Source: Paenibacillus ginsengihumi DSM 21568 (lineage in GTDB: Bacteria > Bacillota > Bacilli > Paenibacillales > NBRC-103111). From it: 64,000 nucleotides of DNA. Made by a program: the position numbers and the translations under genes. Shown here piece by piece: positions 43,500 to 51,178 of this stretch (within the stretch, counting starts at the first letter, position 1; each line of letters begins with the position of its first letter). The notes beneath the pieces were generated by a model, which was not told where the DNA came from, did no database searches, and was given only the letters and a program-made list of their open reading frames with translations. The stretch is taken from positions 1 to 64,000 of the forward strand of contig NZ_KB905570.1 in the NCBI RefSeq assembly GCF_000380965.1. The letters are read 5' to 3'.

Positions 43500-44131
43500 C
43501 GCGAGTGCATCGAATCAAGCGTGTGGCGACGCCGGACGGCGGCGGGGAGATCGACTGGAGGCGCATCGCACCGCTCAGGCTGAGCCATGTATTATGGCTG
43601 GACGTTCCTGCGCCGGATACGGAGGTGCAGCTCGCTTATACGGACGAGGCGCTGCATGCCCGGTTCCGCGTCGACGAAGCGTCTCCGACGGTCCGCCATC
43701 TCGGCGTGCAGGTGCCTGTCTGCAAGGATAGCTGTGTCGAGTGGTTTTTGCAGCCACGGCCGGAGGACGATAGCCGCTATGTGAATTTCGAGTGGAATGC
43801 TGCCGGCGCGCTGCGGCTGGCCATCGGCTCCGCTCGGCATGATCGGAGCGACGTGCCCGGCGTGTCGGCGGAGCTGTTCCGCTGGCGCGCGGCCACGGGC
43901 CTGCAGGATGAACGCGGCGCGTTCTGGACGCTGCAATTCGCGATCCCGTTCGCCTGGCTGCAATCGCTATATCCCGGCTTTCAGCCGGAGCCCGGCTGCC
44001 GGATGCGCGGCAATTTCTTCAAATGCGGAGACGAGACGCCGATGCCGCATTACCGCAGCTGGAGCAAGGTCACGTCGGACACGCCGGACTTTCATCGCAG
44101 CGCCGATTTTGGGGAATTGGTGCTGGAGTAA
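43496..44131 (+). CDS. CBM9-like / DOMON-type sugar-binding protein
   Basis: A 211-residue protein starting at TTG 43496, whose bases overlap the stop codon of the sensor gene. The sequence (LWLDVPAPDTEVQLAYTDEA, then DSCVEWFLQPRPEDDSRYVN, then FEWNAAGALRLAIGSAR) fits the carbohydrate-binding family 9 fold: a beta-sandwich with an SCVEWF strand. There is no signal peptide, so it is probably cytoplasmic or a fused-type relative used as a stand-alone module; many Paenibacillus loci carry one beside GH genes. It ends 95 bases before the convergent oxidoreductase gene. Function inferred from fold. Confidence 0.75.
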   Translation: MTRVHRIKRVATPDGGGEIDWRRIAPLRLSHVLWLDVPAPDTEVQLAYTDEALHARFRVDEASPTVRHLGVQVPVCKDSCVEWFLQPRPEDDSRYVNFEWNAAGALRLAIGSARHDRSDVPGVSAELFRWRAATGLQDERGAFWTLQFAIPFAWLQSLYPGFQPEPGCRMRGNFFKCGDETPMPHYRSWSKVTSDTPDFHRSADFGELVLE

Positions 44132-44225
44132 ACGATTTCGGGGAAGACATCCCGCGCTATCGCTCTCCGCAAAGCTTAATCCGCTCGAAATGAATGGTTT
44201 CGGATTGCAACGCTTGCCAGCCGCC

Positions 44226-45242
44226 TTATTTCGCCTGCCGCAACGGCTGGCCAGCTCCGGCCAGCACGACTTCGCGGCCGGTCTCGTGAGAACGGTACAG
44301 CGCCTCGACGACCTCGATGATGGCGCGCGAGTACGCCATGGTGCACAGCGGCTCGCGGCCGGTTTCGATGCTTGCGATGAGATCGCGGATTTGCAAGGCC
44401 ATAGGGTTCGCCTGATCGGACGGCACGAGCGGTTCGTAATCCGCATCGCCGCGGCTGATCCAGGCGCCGACTCCCGTCTGCAGCCGGATGCGGCCTTCCG
44501 TGAACGACAGTTCCGTGACGTTGCTCGGGCTTCCCCGGTAGCCGGACTGGACGATGGACGAGCAGACGCCGCTTTCGTGCTGGAGCATAACGACGCCGCT
44601 CCCTTCCACATCGCCCCGATCGCCGAAGAACGTTAAGCCCGCCTTGACGGAGACAATGGGAGAGTCCGTAAACCAGAGCAGCTTGTCGATGGAATGCGAG
44701 CCGAGGTTCATCATGATGCCGCCGCCGGAGAGCGCCTTGTGCAGAAACCAGTCCGGACGATTGGCCCGGAAATAGTTCAGATGCCGCGTATCGCTGATCA
44801 TGACGAGCCGGCCCAGCTCGCCGGAGCGGGTCGCCGCTTTGACAGCGCGGTTCTCGGGGAAATAATGCTGGGTGTGGCCGACGAGCATCCGCACGCCGCT
44901 CGCCTCGACCGCCGCGATGATCTCGTCGCATTCCCGCGTATTCAGAGCCATCGGCTTCTCCAGCAGGATGTGGCAGCCTGCCTGAGCAGCCCGAATCGCC
45001 GCTTCCCGGTGCAAAAAATGCGGCAGCGTAATAATGGCAATATCGGGACGTTCCCGCGCGAGCAGCTCGCCGTAATCGGTGTACAGCTTCAGCCCCGCAT
45101 ATTTCTTGTGCAACTCTGCCAGACGGCGCTCGCTCGTCTCGGCAATGGCGACCGCCTGCGCTTGTTCCACGCTGTCCATCGCCTGCAGATGCGCCTCGGC
45201 AATGATGCCTCCGCCGATAATCGCTATGCTGTACTTTTTCAA
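44226..45242 (-). CDS. Gfo/Idh/MocA-family oxidoreductase
   Basis: A 338-residue NAD(P)-dependent enzyme. Rossmann motif IIGGGIIAEAH (residues 8-18), the family EKPMAL motif near 94-99 and the HTQHYFPE / GGGIMMNLGSHSID catalytic blocks are present. Such enzymes oxidise or reduce sugar or inositol-type substrates at C2 or C3, some hydrolyse GalNAc with NAD. It lies 55 bases after nagA in the same direction, so an amino-sugar or N-acetyl-sugar substrate is likely but not proved. Confidence 0.85.
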   Translation of the reverse strand: MKKYSIAIIGGGIIAEAHLQAMDSVEQAQAVAIAETSERRLAELHKKYAGLKLYTDYGELLARERPDIAIITLPHFLHREAAIRAAQAGCHILLEKPMALNTRECDEIIAAVEASGVRMLVGHTQHYFPENRAVKAATRSGELGRLVMISDTRHLNYFRANRPDWFLHKALSGGGIMMNLGSHSIDKLLWFTDSPIVSVKAGLTFFGDRGDVEGSGVVMLQHESGVCSSIVQSGYRGSPSNVTELSFTEGRIRLQTGVGAWISRGDADYEPLVPSDQANPMALQIRDLIASIETGREPLCTMAYSRAIIEVVEALYRSHETGREVVLAGAGQPLRQAK

Positions 45243-45297
45243 ATCCGTCTCCTCCCTCCGGCTTGTTCAACGTTCCTCGGATGGCCCAGCTGCCCCT

Positions 45298-46524
45298 TTA
45301 CGTCTTGGCAAGCAGCGGCACCCCGCGCTTGTATACCTGCTGCAGGCTGAATCCGGCGCTGCCGCGGCGAAACAGAATGAGATCGGCTTCAGCCCCCGGC
45401 TTCAAGCCGTCAAAAGCAAGACCCGCGAGCTTCGCCGGCCGCGCCGACGCCATATCGAGCGCTTCGGCCAGAGGGCAATCGGTCAGCCGGGCCATCTCAT
45501 GCACGCATTCCAGCAGCGACAGCGCCGCGCCGGCCAATAGAGCGGGCTGATCGGCCATTTGCAGCCTGCGCGATGGCAGCAGCTCCACCTTGCCGCCGAC
45601 ATGCGTGGTGTAGGTGCCTGGCGCAAGGCCGGCCAGATGCACCGCGTCGCTGACCAGAACCAGCTTCTCCCGCTTGGCGGCTCTGAACACCTTCAGCACG
45701 GAAGGATGAAGATGGTGGCCGTCGGCGATCGCGCTCGCCCACAGACGATCTTCGCCGAGCTGGCTCCAGATGCAGTTCGGGTGCCTGGGCAGCAGCGGAT
45801 GCGCGCCGTTGCCGAGATGGGTGGACATTCGCGCGCCAGCCTTCACCGCCGCCTCGATCTCCTCGGGCCCGGCCGCCGTATGGCCGATGCTGGCGATAAT
45901 GCCTTCGCCGCACAGCCTGCGAATGAACAGGAGCGCGCCGTCCCGCTCCGGAGCGAGCGTCACCAGCCGGATGCGGTCGCCTGACGCCTCGCGCCAGCGG
46001 GCGAACTCTGCCCAATCCGGGTCGCGAATCCACCGCTTCGGATGGGCCCCGCGCGGTCCGTCCTGTTCGGAGAGGTAAGGCCCCTCCAGATGAATGCCCG
46101 CAATCACCGAGTCGGTAAAACGGTCCTGTTCGCAAGCGATGCGGACAGCCGTTACAATGTCCATGATCTGCCGGGACGAAGCGGTGATGACGGTCGGATA
46201 GCAGCGCGTCGTTCCGCTCCCGGCAATCGCTCTGGCCAGCCGATGCACCGTAACAACCCGCTCCTCCAGCTTCACGCCGGATGCATTGAGATCATGGCCT
46301 TGAAAACCGTTGATCTGCAGGTCGATCAGGCCGGGAGCGACCCACAGCTCGCCGCTTCCCTCCTCTGCGCGGCCTGCCGCATCTTCCGCAGACCGGACAT
46401 CCCTGATGGCCGGACCGTCGATCGTAATCGTCAGCCGCAAACCGCTGAATGCGTCCCTTGCATGGATTCGCACGGGTTCCGCCATCGCCGACGTTCCTCC
46501 GCCATAACCGTCATATGCACTCAT
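45298..46524 (-). CDS. nagA: N-acetylglucosamine-6-phosphate deacetylase-like amidohydrolase
   Basis: A 408-residue amidohydrolase. Motifs: GLIDLQINGFQGHD, GIHLEGPYLSEQ, SIGHTAAGPEE and LVSDAVHLAGL, as in NagA. The loop after the metal histidine reads STHLGNGAHPLLPRHPN instead of the common THLFNAM, which marks a divergent NagA branch. It removes acetate from GlcNAc-6-phosphate before NagB. AAAGGAGG lies nine bases before the ATG. It is the third gene in LacI-nagB-nagA-oxidoreductase order, 136 bases after nagB. Confidence 0.82.
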   Translation of the reverse strand: MSAYDGYGGGTSAMAEPVRIHARDAFSGLRLTITIDGPAIRDVRSAEDAAGRAEEGSGELWVAPGLIDLQINGFQGHDLNASGVKLEERVVTVHRLARAIAGSGTTRCYPTVITASSRQIMDIVTAVRIACEQDRFTDSVIAGIHLEGPYLSEQDGPRGAHPKRWIRDPDWAEFARWREASGDRIRLVTLAPERDGALLFIRRLCGEGIIASIGHTAAGPEEIEAAVKAGARMSTHLGNGAHPLLPRHPNCIWSQLGEDRLWASAIADGHHLHPSVLKVFRAAKREKLVLVSDAVHLAGLAPGTYTTHVGGKVELLPSRRLQMADQPALLAGAALSLLECVHEMARLTDCPLAEALDMASARPAKLAGLAFDGLKPGAEADLILFRRGSAGFSLQQVYKRGVPLLAKT

Positions 46525-46659
46525 TGCAGAACGCCTCCTTTTCGCGCCGATAACGCATTCATGATTCCTATCGCCTTGACTGCGGCACGCCGCGGGTATT
46601 CCGGGGCGATGCGATGGAGGAGCTGAATGCGATCTGCTCGGCCTACCGCATATCGCGCC

Positions 46660-47436
46660 TTATTCGGCCAGCAGCGAAGCGCTCTCCCGATCCAGATACA
46701 GCGTGCAGCGGCTCGCAGTCCGCAGGATGGAGGCCGGGCACGCGGCATCGATCTCACCGGTCAGCGTGCGCCGCACCGCTTCGCTCTTGCGGATGCCCGG
46801 CACGGTGCAGTAGATGGACGAGGCGCTAAGAATCGCGGGAATCGTCAGCGTCAGCGCCCGGGTCGGCACGTCCTCCAGCCGCGGGAAGCAGCCGTCGTTC
46901 ACCTGCTGGATTCTGCTTGCCTCGTCAAGCTCGACCGGCTTGATCATCGCAGGATCTTGGAAATCGGCCACATGCGGATCGTTGAAGGCGATATGGCCGT
47001 TCTCGCCGATGCCGATGCAGGCGATATCAAGCGGCGTATCCGCCAGCAGCTGCGCATACCGCCGGCATTCGTCCGCCGGATCGTTCAACCCGTCGATCTG
47101 GTGAAAATGCCGCGGCTGACGGTATTGGAACAGCTCCTTTCTCAAAAAGGCCGAAAAGCTCTGCTCGGCTTCAGCCGGCAGCCCGATATATTCGTCCAGG
47201 TGAAAAGCGACGACCCGCTCCCACGGAATCCCTTCCTTCGCCCGCAAAGCTCGGAGAAAGTCCAGCTGCGAAGGGGCCGAGGCAAAGACGACCGAGACGA
47301 GCGGCTTGCGCTCCAGCTGCCTCTGAATCTCCGCCGCGACATCGCCTGCAACCGCCTGCCCCATCGGCTCGCGGCTTTCGTAACGCTTGACGGTCAGATT
47401 GCTTCCATTCAGGTTGCTTCCATATTGTTGTTCCAT
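46660..47436 (-). CDS. nagB: Glucosamine-6-phosphate deaminase
   Basis: A 258-residue enzyme; the real start is ATG at 47436 (MEQQYGSN). Motifs: VVFASAPSQLDFL, FHLDEYIGL, IGIGENGHIAFNDP and LTLTIPAILSA, all expected in NagB. It turns glucosamine 6-phosphate to fructose 6-phosphate and ammonia, the last step of the pathway started by the GH20 enzymes and NagA. Between lacI stop (47462) and this start there are 25 bases; the two are in one operon. Confidence 0.9.
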   Translation of the reverse strand: MEQQYGSNLNGSNLTVKRYESREPMGQAVAGDVAAEIQRQLERKPLVSVVFASAPSQLDFLRALRAKEGIPWERVVAFHLDEYIGLPAEAEQSFSAFLRKELFQYRQPRHFHQIDGLNDPADECRRYAQLLADTPLDIACIGIGENGHIAFNDPHVADFQDPAMIKPVELDEASRIQQVNDGCFPRLEDVPTRALTLTIPAILSASSIYCTVPGIRKSEAVRRTLTGEIDAACPASILRTASRCTLYLDRESASLLAE

Positions 47437-47461
47437 CGATTCCCCATCCTCCCGTTTCCTG

Positions 47462-48478
47462 TCAATCTTTCCTTGCCGCCACCGTCTCACGGATCACCAG
47501 ACGCTCCTCGAAATTGACCTGGCGGTATTCGCTGCCGGCTTCCTCGTCAAAAATCCGCTCGAACAGCAGCCGCGCCAACGTCTTGCCCGCCTCATAAGTC
47601 GGCACCGATACCGTCGTGAGCGGCACGGCCATCAAATCGATATCGTCGAAACCAGTGACCGACAAATCGTCGGGCACGTTCAACCCGCAGTTTTGCGCCC
47701 CCCGGATGACGCCCATGGCGATCACATCGTCGAAACAGATGAGCGCCGTCGGCCGCTCCGATGCAGGCTGCTGCGCCAAGTGCTCGCCGATCCGCACACC
47801 GTCCTGAAAGCTGGCCGCCTCGCTGAACATATAGCGGGAATCGAGCGTTAAACCATGCTCCAGCAGCTGATCCTTAAACGCCGCAAGGCGCAGCTTGGAG
47901 GCGCGCGACGTCTTGAGGCCTGCGACAAAGCCGATGCGCGTATGCCCCTGGCCGATCACATAAGCCGTGACGGCTCTTCCGCCGCCGTAATCGTCGAACG
48001 TCACGCAATCGCATGCCAGCCCGGGAACGCTACCAAGCAGCGCAAACGGCAAGCCCTTGCGCTTGAGATCATGAAGATGCCCGAGCGGCACGTCCTCCAG
48101 CAAGGGCGCGATGATCAGCCCGTCCACCCGTCTGGCGATCATCGCCTGAATCTGCGCAATCTCCGCTTCGTGCTGCTCCCCGCTGCTGCACAGAAATACG
48201 GTGTAGCCGTGCTCGCCGGCGATTTCCTGCACACCTTTGGTAATGCGGCTGTAGAACGGATTCGTGATGTCCTTGATCACAAGGCCGATCGTCTTGGTCC
48301 ATTTGGAGGTCAGCCCCCGGGCAATCTCATTTGGGACGTATCCGTATTGCGCGGCTGCGGCAAGCACCTTGCGCCTCGTTTTTTCCGAGAAGCCCGGCTT
48401 GTTGTTGAGCACGCCGGACACGGTGCTCTTGGCCAGGCCCGTTAGCCGGGCCAGATCCGCAATCGAGATATCGCTCAC
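47462..48478 (-). CDS. LacI-family repressor of the amino-sugar operon
   Basis: A 338-residue repressor. Starts at GTG 48478 with GGGAGG seven bases upstream (SDISIADLARLTGLAKSTVS). The helix-turn-helix and hinge (PNEIARGL) are normal, then the binding-protein-like domain (IGLVIKDITNPFYSRITKGV onward). A perfect palindrome TTTGAACCGGTTCAAA (48553-48568) and a half-site ACGGTTCAAA (48503-48512) lie upstream. It is the first gene of the unit that includes nagB, nagA and the oxidoreductase, and probably senses an amino-sugar phosphate. Confidence 0.9.
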   Translation of the reverse strand: MSDISIADLARLTGLAKSTVSGVLNNKPGFSEKTRRKVLAAAAQYGYVPNEIARGLTSKWTKTIGLVIKDITNPFYSRITKGVQEIAGEHGYTVFLCSSGEQHEAEIAQIQAMIARRVDGLIIAPLLEDVPLGHLHDLKRKGLPFALLGSVPGLACDCVTFDDYGGGRAVTAYVIGQGHTRIGFVAGLKTSRASKLRLAAFKDQLLEHGLTLDSRYMFSEAASFQDGVRIGEHLAQQPASERPTALICFDDVIAMGVIRGAQNCGLNVPDDLSVTGFDDIDLMAVPLTTVSVPTYEAGKTLARLLFERIFDEEAGSEYRQVNFEERLVIRETVAARKD

Positions 48479-48502
48479 TCGGCAACCTCCCAACAACTTG
48501 TA

Positions 48503-48568
48503 ACGGTTCAAATTATTTATTCAAAATATTCAATTTCAAAGTCATTTCGATTTTTGAACCGGTTCAAA
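48503..48568. promoter_or_regulatory. LacI-type operator pair before the nag unit
   Basis: TTTGAACCGGTTCAAA at 48553-48568 is a perfect 16-bp palindrome. ACGGTTCAAA at 48503-48512 matches its right half with one difference. They are about 50 bases apart. GAACCGGTTC-type centres are the usual LacI-family form. The spacer 48569-48644 shows no gene. Confidence 0.72.
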
Positions 48569-48644
48569 TTCATTGTATAAGGGAATGCCGTTTCCGTCAA
48601 TGGCCGTGAAGCGACGAATAAGGAAAACCGAAAGGTATATTTGG

Positions 48645-48737
48645 CTATATGGCAGCCTGAACCCGCACCGGCGGGTGCGCTTTGCCTGGCTGCTGTTCCT
48701 TCAATCCTTCTGCCCCTAGCTGTTCACGTTTTGCCAT
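48645..48737 (-). CDS. Small open frame of 30 codons with a strong ribosome site
   Basis: MAKREQLGAEGLKEQQPGKA to HPPVRVQAAI and stop. AAAGGAGG lies nine bases before the ATG. An earlier ATG three codons upstream overlaps the ribosome site. It is charged, with no hydrophobic segment. It lies downstream of the terminator at 48772, so it needs its own promoter. It may be a real small protein; no family recognised. Confidence 0.4.
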   Translation of the reverse strand: MAKREQLGAEGLKEQQPGKAHPPVRVQAAI

Positions 48738-48771
48738 TCGTTTCATCCTCCTTTAATTTTGGGCACGCAAA

Positions 48772-48814
48772 AAAAGCTCATTCCTACTCATAAAACAAGT
48801 TGGAAAGAGCTTTT
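48772..48814 (-). terminator. Terminator of the HD/YwgA unit
   Basis: On the minus strand AAAAGCTC (from 48814) pairs with GAGCTTTT (to 48772), with a TTCC/GGAA extension, followed by TTTTTTGC. The A tract on the other side also makes it bidirectional. Confidence 0.75.
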
Positions 48815-48932
48815 GAAGTTTATCAAGTGTTTGAATTGTTTAGTGTTTGGTTTGTTGGTTGTATTGTACGATCTTGTTGTTGGGGCTGTAAACGGGCTAC
48901 ATAAGATTTTTAACAAGGGGGTGCCTTGGCGA

Positions 48933-49454
48933 TTACGGCAAAAGCTTTAATTCGATTAATCGATCGTATGCCGCTTCGATCTCGGTTGCCGTAAATTTAT
49001 CCTTTTTAATGCTCCTGACCCCCCTGACGACATCCACTTTGACCGCACCGCCGTAGAACTTGTTCATGGAATTGGCCACGAAGTGGGTCGTTGACCAAAG
49101 CTCAAGACTTTTGGATTCACTCGGGAGCGCGTTCAGAACAAAGTTGATTTTGGCTTCGTGTTCTCTGATCCATTCGGAATGATGCTCGATAATCGATTTT
49201 GTTCGATTGCCCGATTTTATCGTAAATCCGTTGCCATGAGCATTCGGCGATACTTCGAGAACGCCCTCGATTTGTAAATTATCGGTTTCGTAATCCAATT
49301 CCGAGGAATATGGTCCGAAATGGTGAATGCGGAATGACAAAGGAGTGGGAACTCCCTTGGCGTCAAGAAAATACATATATTTTTGAAAGGCCTTCTTGCC
49401 CGGAATAACCCCTTTTCGCTCCACCAAATAGGCGACTAGCGGTTGAAGACTCAC
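48933..49454 (-). CDS. YwgA/Panacea-like (SocA-type) protein
   Basis: A 173-residue protein. The opening (QPLVAYLVERKGVIPGKKAF then QKYMYFLD) and GPYSSELDYE are the marks of the Panacea/SocA-domain group to which B. subtilis YwgA belongs. Such proteins are small all-helical adaptors; in toxin-antitoxin systems a Panacea domain neutralises toxins, while in Bacillus YwgA has no proven role. Its start overlaps the stop of the HD gene by four bases, so the two are translated together. In B. subtilis a similar HD gene (ywfO) and ywgA are neighbours, so the pair is conserved. Confidence 0.7.
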   Translation of the reverse strand: MSLQPLVAYLVERKGVIPGKKAFQKYMYFLDAKGVPTPLSFRIHHFGPYSSELDYETDNLQIEGVLEVSPNAHGNGFTIKSGNRTKSIIEHHSEWIREHEAKINFVLNALPSESKSLELWSTTHFVANSMNKFYGGAVKVDVVRGVRSIKKDKFTATEIEAAYDRLIELKLLP

Positions 49455-50725
49455 TTCGATCCCCTCCTAAGAACGGCTGAACGCTGGCGCACATAATCTC
49501 TGACTTCCTTCGCAATATCCGTATCAGCATATATTCTACAAACGTATATCGGTTCCTCTAATTTGGCGATAACGGGAGCCCGATCTTTCATCGAATAGGT
49601 TATCGCAGGATCTTCCTTGCTGATGATACTAATCGTCGGAGAACCGTCGGAAAGGGTAAACTTTAGAGGCGGTTTTTGATACCGGTCAACGAGCACTTGA
49701 TATGGCGGGTACCTGCTCTCGAGTTCTTCTTTGATTTGCAGCTCCGATTCCCTTTGAACGATTCTTTCTTCCAGCGTTAGCGCGGGTTCCGATTCCCAAA
49801 TGCACTTCAAATGCACCCGATTGAGAAAACGTTCGGCCCATGGACTTTGAATGGTTTTCGCTTTCTCGATAACGGAGTAATCGTCCCATTGAATAAAGGC
49901 CCTGACGTCCTTCGGCAATCTACCTGTCCCCGTCTCCGCCCTCAATATATCCTTCAGGAGCTGGATCATAATCTGATCGTAAATCCGGCGAGTCCGATGC
50001 AAATATACTTGCGTAAACATAAAGTATCTGGCAAGGATTAATCCCTCTACGGCTTCCACCCCATCATGCTCGATGCCGATTTTCCAGCGGTCTTCTTGAA
50101 AATATAAAGAGATGACATTCAGAATCCGATCCAAGTCAAAATGCCCGTACTTCACACCGGTATACAGCGAGTCGCGCAGCAAGTAATCCATTTTATCCGA
50201 GTCTAACTCGGAAGCGAAAATATCGGCAAGCAATCGTTCTTCGTTATTAAACGCATTGCCTGTGATGAGTGCGGCGATTCCGTGGCAATTAAACCCGTAC
50301 TCCTCACCGATCTTGTCAATGATAGGGGCAATCTCGGATTCCGTGATGATTTTACCCGCCATGCCTTCGTGCCCTTTGACGGACTGGTCAAACAGGTCGT
50401 CGGATACATGCGAAAAAGGAGCATGACCGACATCATGCAGTAAGGAGGCTAGCCTCAGCATTTGCCGATATTTCCGGGCTTCTTCATGAGACCATCCCAA
50501 TACGTCCTTCCTTTTGTCAAAGACTTTGTCAAAGATCAGGCTGGACACGTGCATAACCCCCAGAGAATGCGGAAACCGCGTATGCTCGGCGGAAGGGTAC
50601 AACAAATAGGTCGTCGCCAGCTGGCGAATTCTCCTTAACCGTTGGAAAGAAGGTGTATCAATGATTCGCTGCTCATCCTCGCTTATGTATATAAACCCGT
50701 GAATGGGATCGCGTATATCCGGCAT
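49451..50725 (-). CDS. HD-domain phosphohydrolase (SAMHD1 / dGTPase type, YwfO-like)
   Basis: A 424-residue cytoplasmic hydrolase. The start MPDIRDPIHGFIYISE is chosen at 50725, with GGGAGGAGAAC before it. HD motifs are in order: RFPHSLGV, then LASLLHDVGHAPFSH (HD pair), later ASELDSDKMDYLLRDS (D of the HD box). The QRLRRIRQLATTYLLYPSAE block before the HD is typical of SAMHD1-like dNTPases. Such enzymes remove the triphosphate of dNTPs, adjusting nucleotide pools and in some phage-defence systems starving phages. No coding frame before it matches a partner except the overlapping YwgA-like gene. Confidence 0.85.
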   Translation of the reverse strand: MPDIRDPIHGFIYISEDEQRIIDTPSFQRLRRIRQLATTYLLYPSAEHTRFPHSLGVMHVSSLIFDKVFDKRKDVLGWSHEEARKYRQMLRLASLLHDVGHAPFSHVSDDLFDQSVKGHEGMAGKIITESEIAPIIDKIGEEYGFNCHGIAALITGNAFNNEERLLADIFASELDSDKMDYLLRDSLYTGVKYGHFDLDRILNVISLYFQEDRWKIGIEHDGVEAVEGLILARYFMFTQVYLHRTRRIYDQIMIQLLKDILRAETGTGRLPKDVRAFIQWDDYSVIEKAKTIQSPWAERFLNRVHLKCIWESEPALTLEERIVQRESELQIKEELESRYPPYQVLVDRYQKPPLKFTLSDGSPTISIISKEDPAITYSMKDRAPVIAKLEEPIYVCRIYADTDIAKEVRDYVRQRSAVLRRGSK

Positions 50726-50788
50726 GTTCTCCTCCCACATTATATATCGAACAAAAGTTCGCGTTCAAGATGAATAACCTTCCGTCTT

Positions 50789-50904
50789 TCACTTTAAAGC
50801 GAAACCGCTCCGGCTGCGCAGCCGCTCGGCCAGCCTGTACAGATCGGCCAAATCCAGCCTCCCCTGCTATCTGAACACGGCCGCGGCTTCATCCACAGAC
50901 ATGA
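50789..50904 (-). pseudogene. Short relic of an unidentified reading frame
   Basis: The reverse strand gives VDEAAAVFR, a stop, then QGRLDLADLYRLAERLRSRS and GFALK stop, in one frame. The helical, leucine-rich ending looks like a true protein tail interrupted by one stop. No start or ribosome site. It lies between the HD gene and the aminoglycoside gene. Confidence 0.3.
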
Positions 50905-51016
50905 CTTCCAAACATATATTTCTTCATTCGACACTCATGCATCAAATACCTCTAGATCCACTTTGGGGATACGGACTTTTCTCGCTGTCCTTTTCTGCCA
51001 TTTCAGGTATTGCTTC

Positions 51017-51045
51017 TTGTGAAAACAACCGGGTTTGGTTACAAT
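51017..51045 (+). promoter_or_regulatory. Promoter of the aminoglycoside nucleotidyltransferase gene
   Basis: TTGTGA (51017-51022) and TACAAT (51040-51045) have an ideal 17-base spacer. It gives a leader of about 130 bases that contains the short open frame at 51081. Confidence 0.6.
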
Positions 51046-51080
51046 TTCCACAAAACACTTCTCCGGAAAGGAGTCTTCCT

Positions 51081-51107
51081 ATGCATCCCAAAAAAGTGCC
51101 CCGTTAA
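51081..51107 (+). CDS. Leader open frame of eight codons, MHPKKVPR
   Basis: AAAGGAG lies seven bases before the ATG. The frame reads MHPKKVPR then TAA. It begins about 35 bases after the predicted transcript start and ends 71 bases before the start of the resistance gene. Short leader peptides of this kind let ribosome-targeting drugs induce the gene behind them (as with erm and cat). The basic, proline-bearing sequence could stall ribosomes. This role is not shown for aminoglycoside nucleotidyltransferases; the call rests on position and the ribosome site. Confidence 0.4.
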   Translation: MHPKKVPR

Positions 51108-51178
51108 TCCCGAGGCCCTCCATTCATGTGCCGGCTTACCTAACCTTTAGTCCAAAAAAATAAAGGGAGATGCACATC

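Noticed and set aside
48759-48950. 63-codon frame after the HD/YwgA genes
   Set aside because: Overlaps the terminator and the end of the YwgA-like gene; no ribosome site.
50901-51107. 68-codon frame before the resistance gene
   Set aside because: No ribosome site at its start; a promoter lies inside it, and only its last eight codons have a ribosome site (called as the leader).
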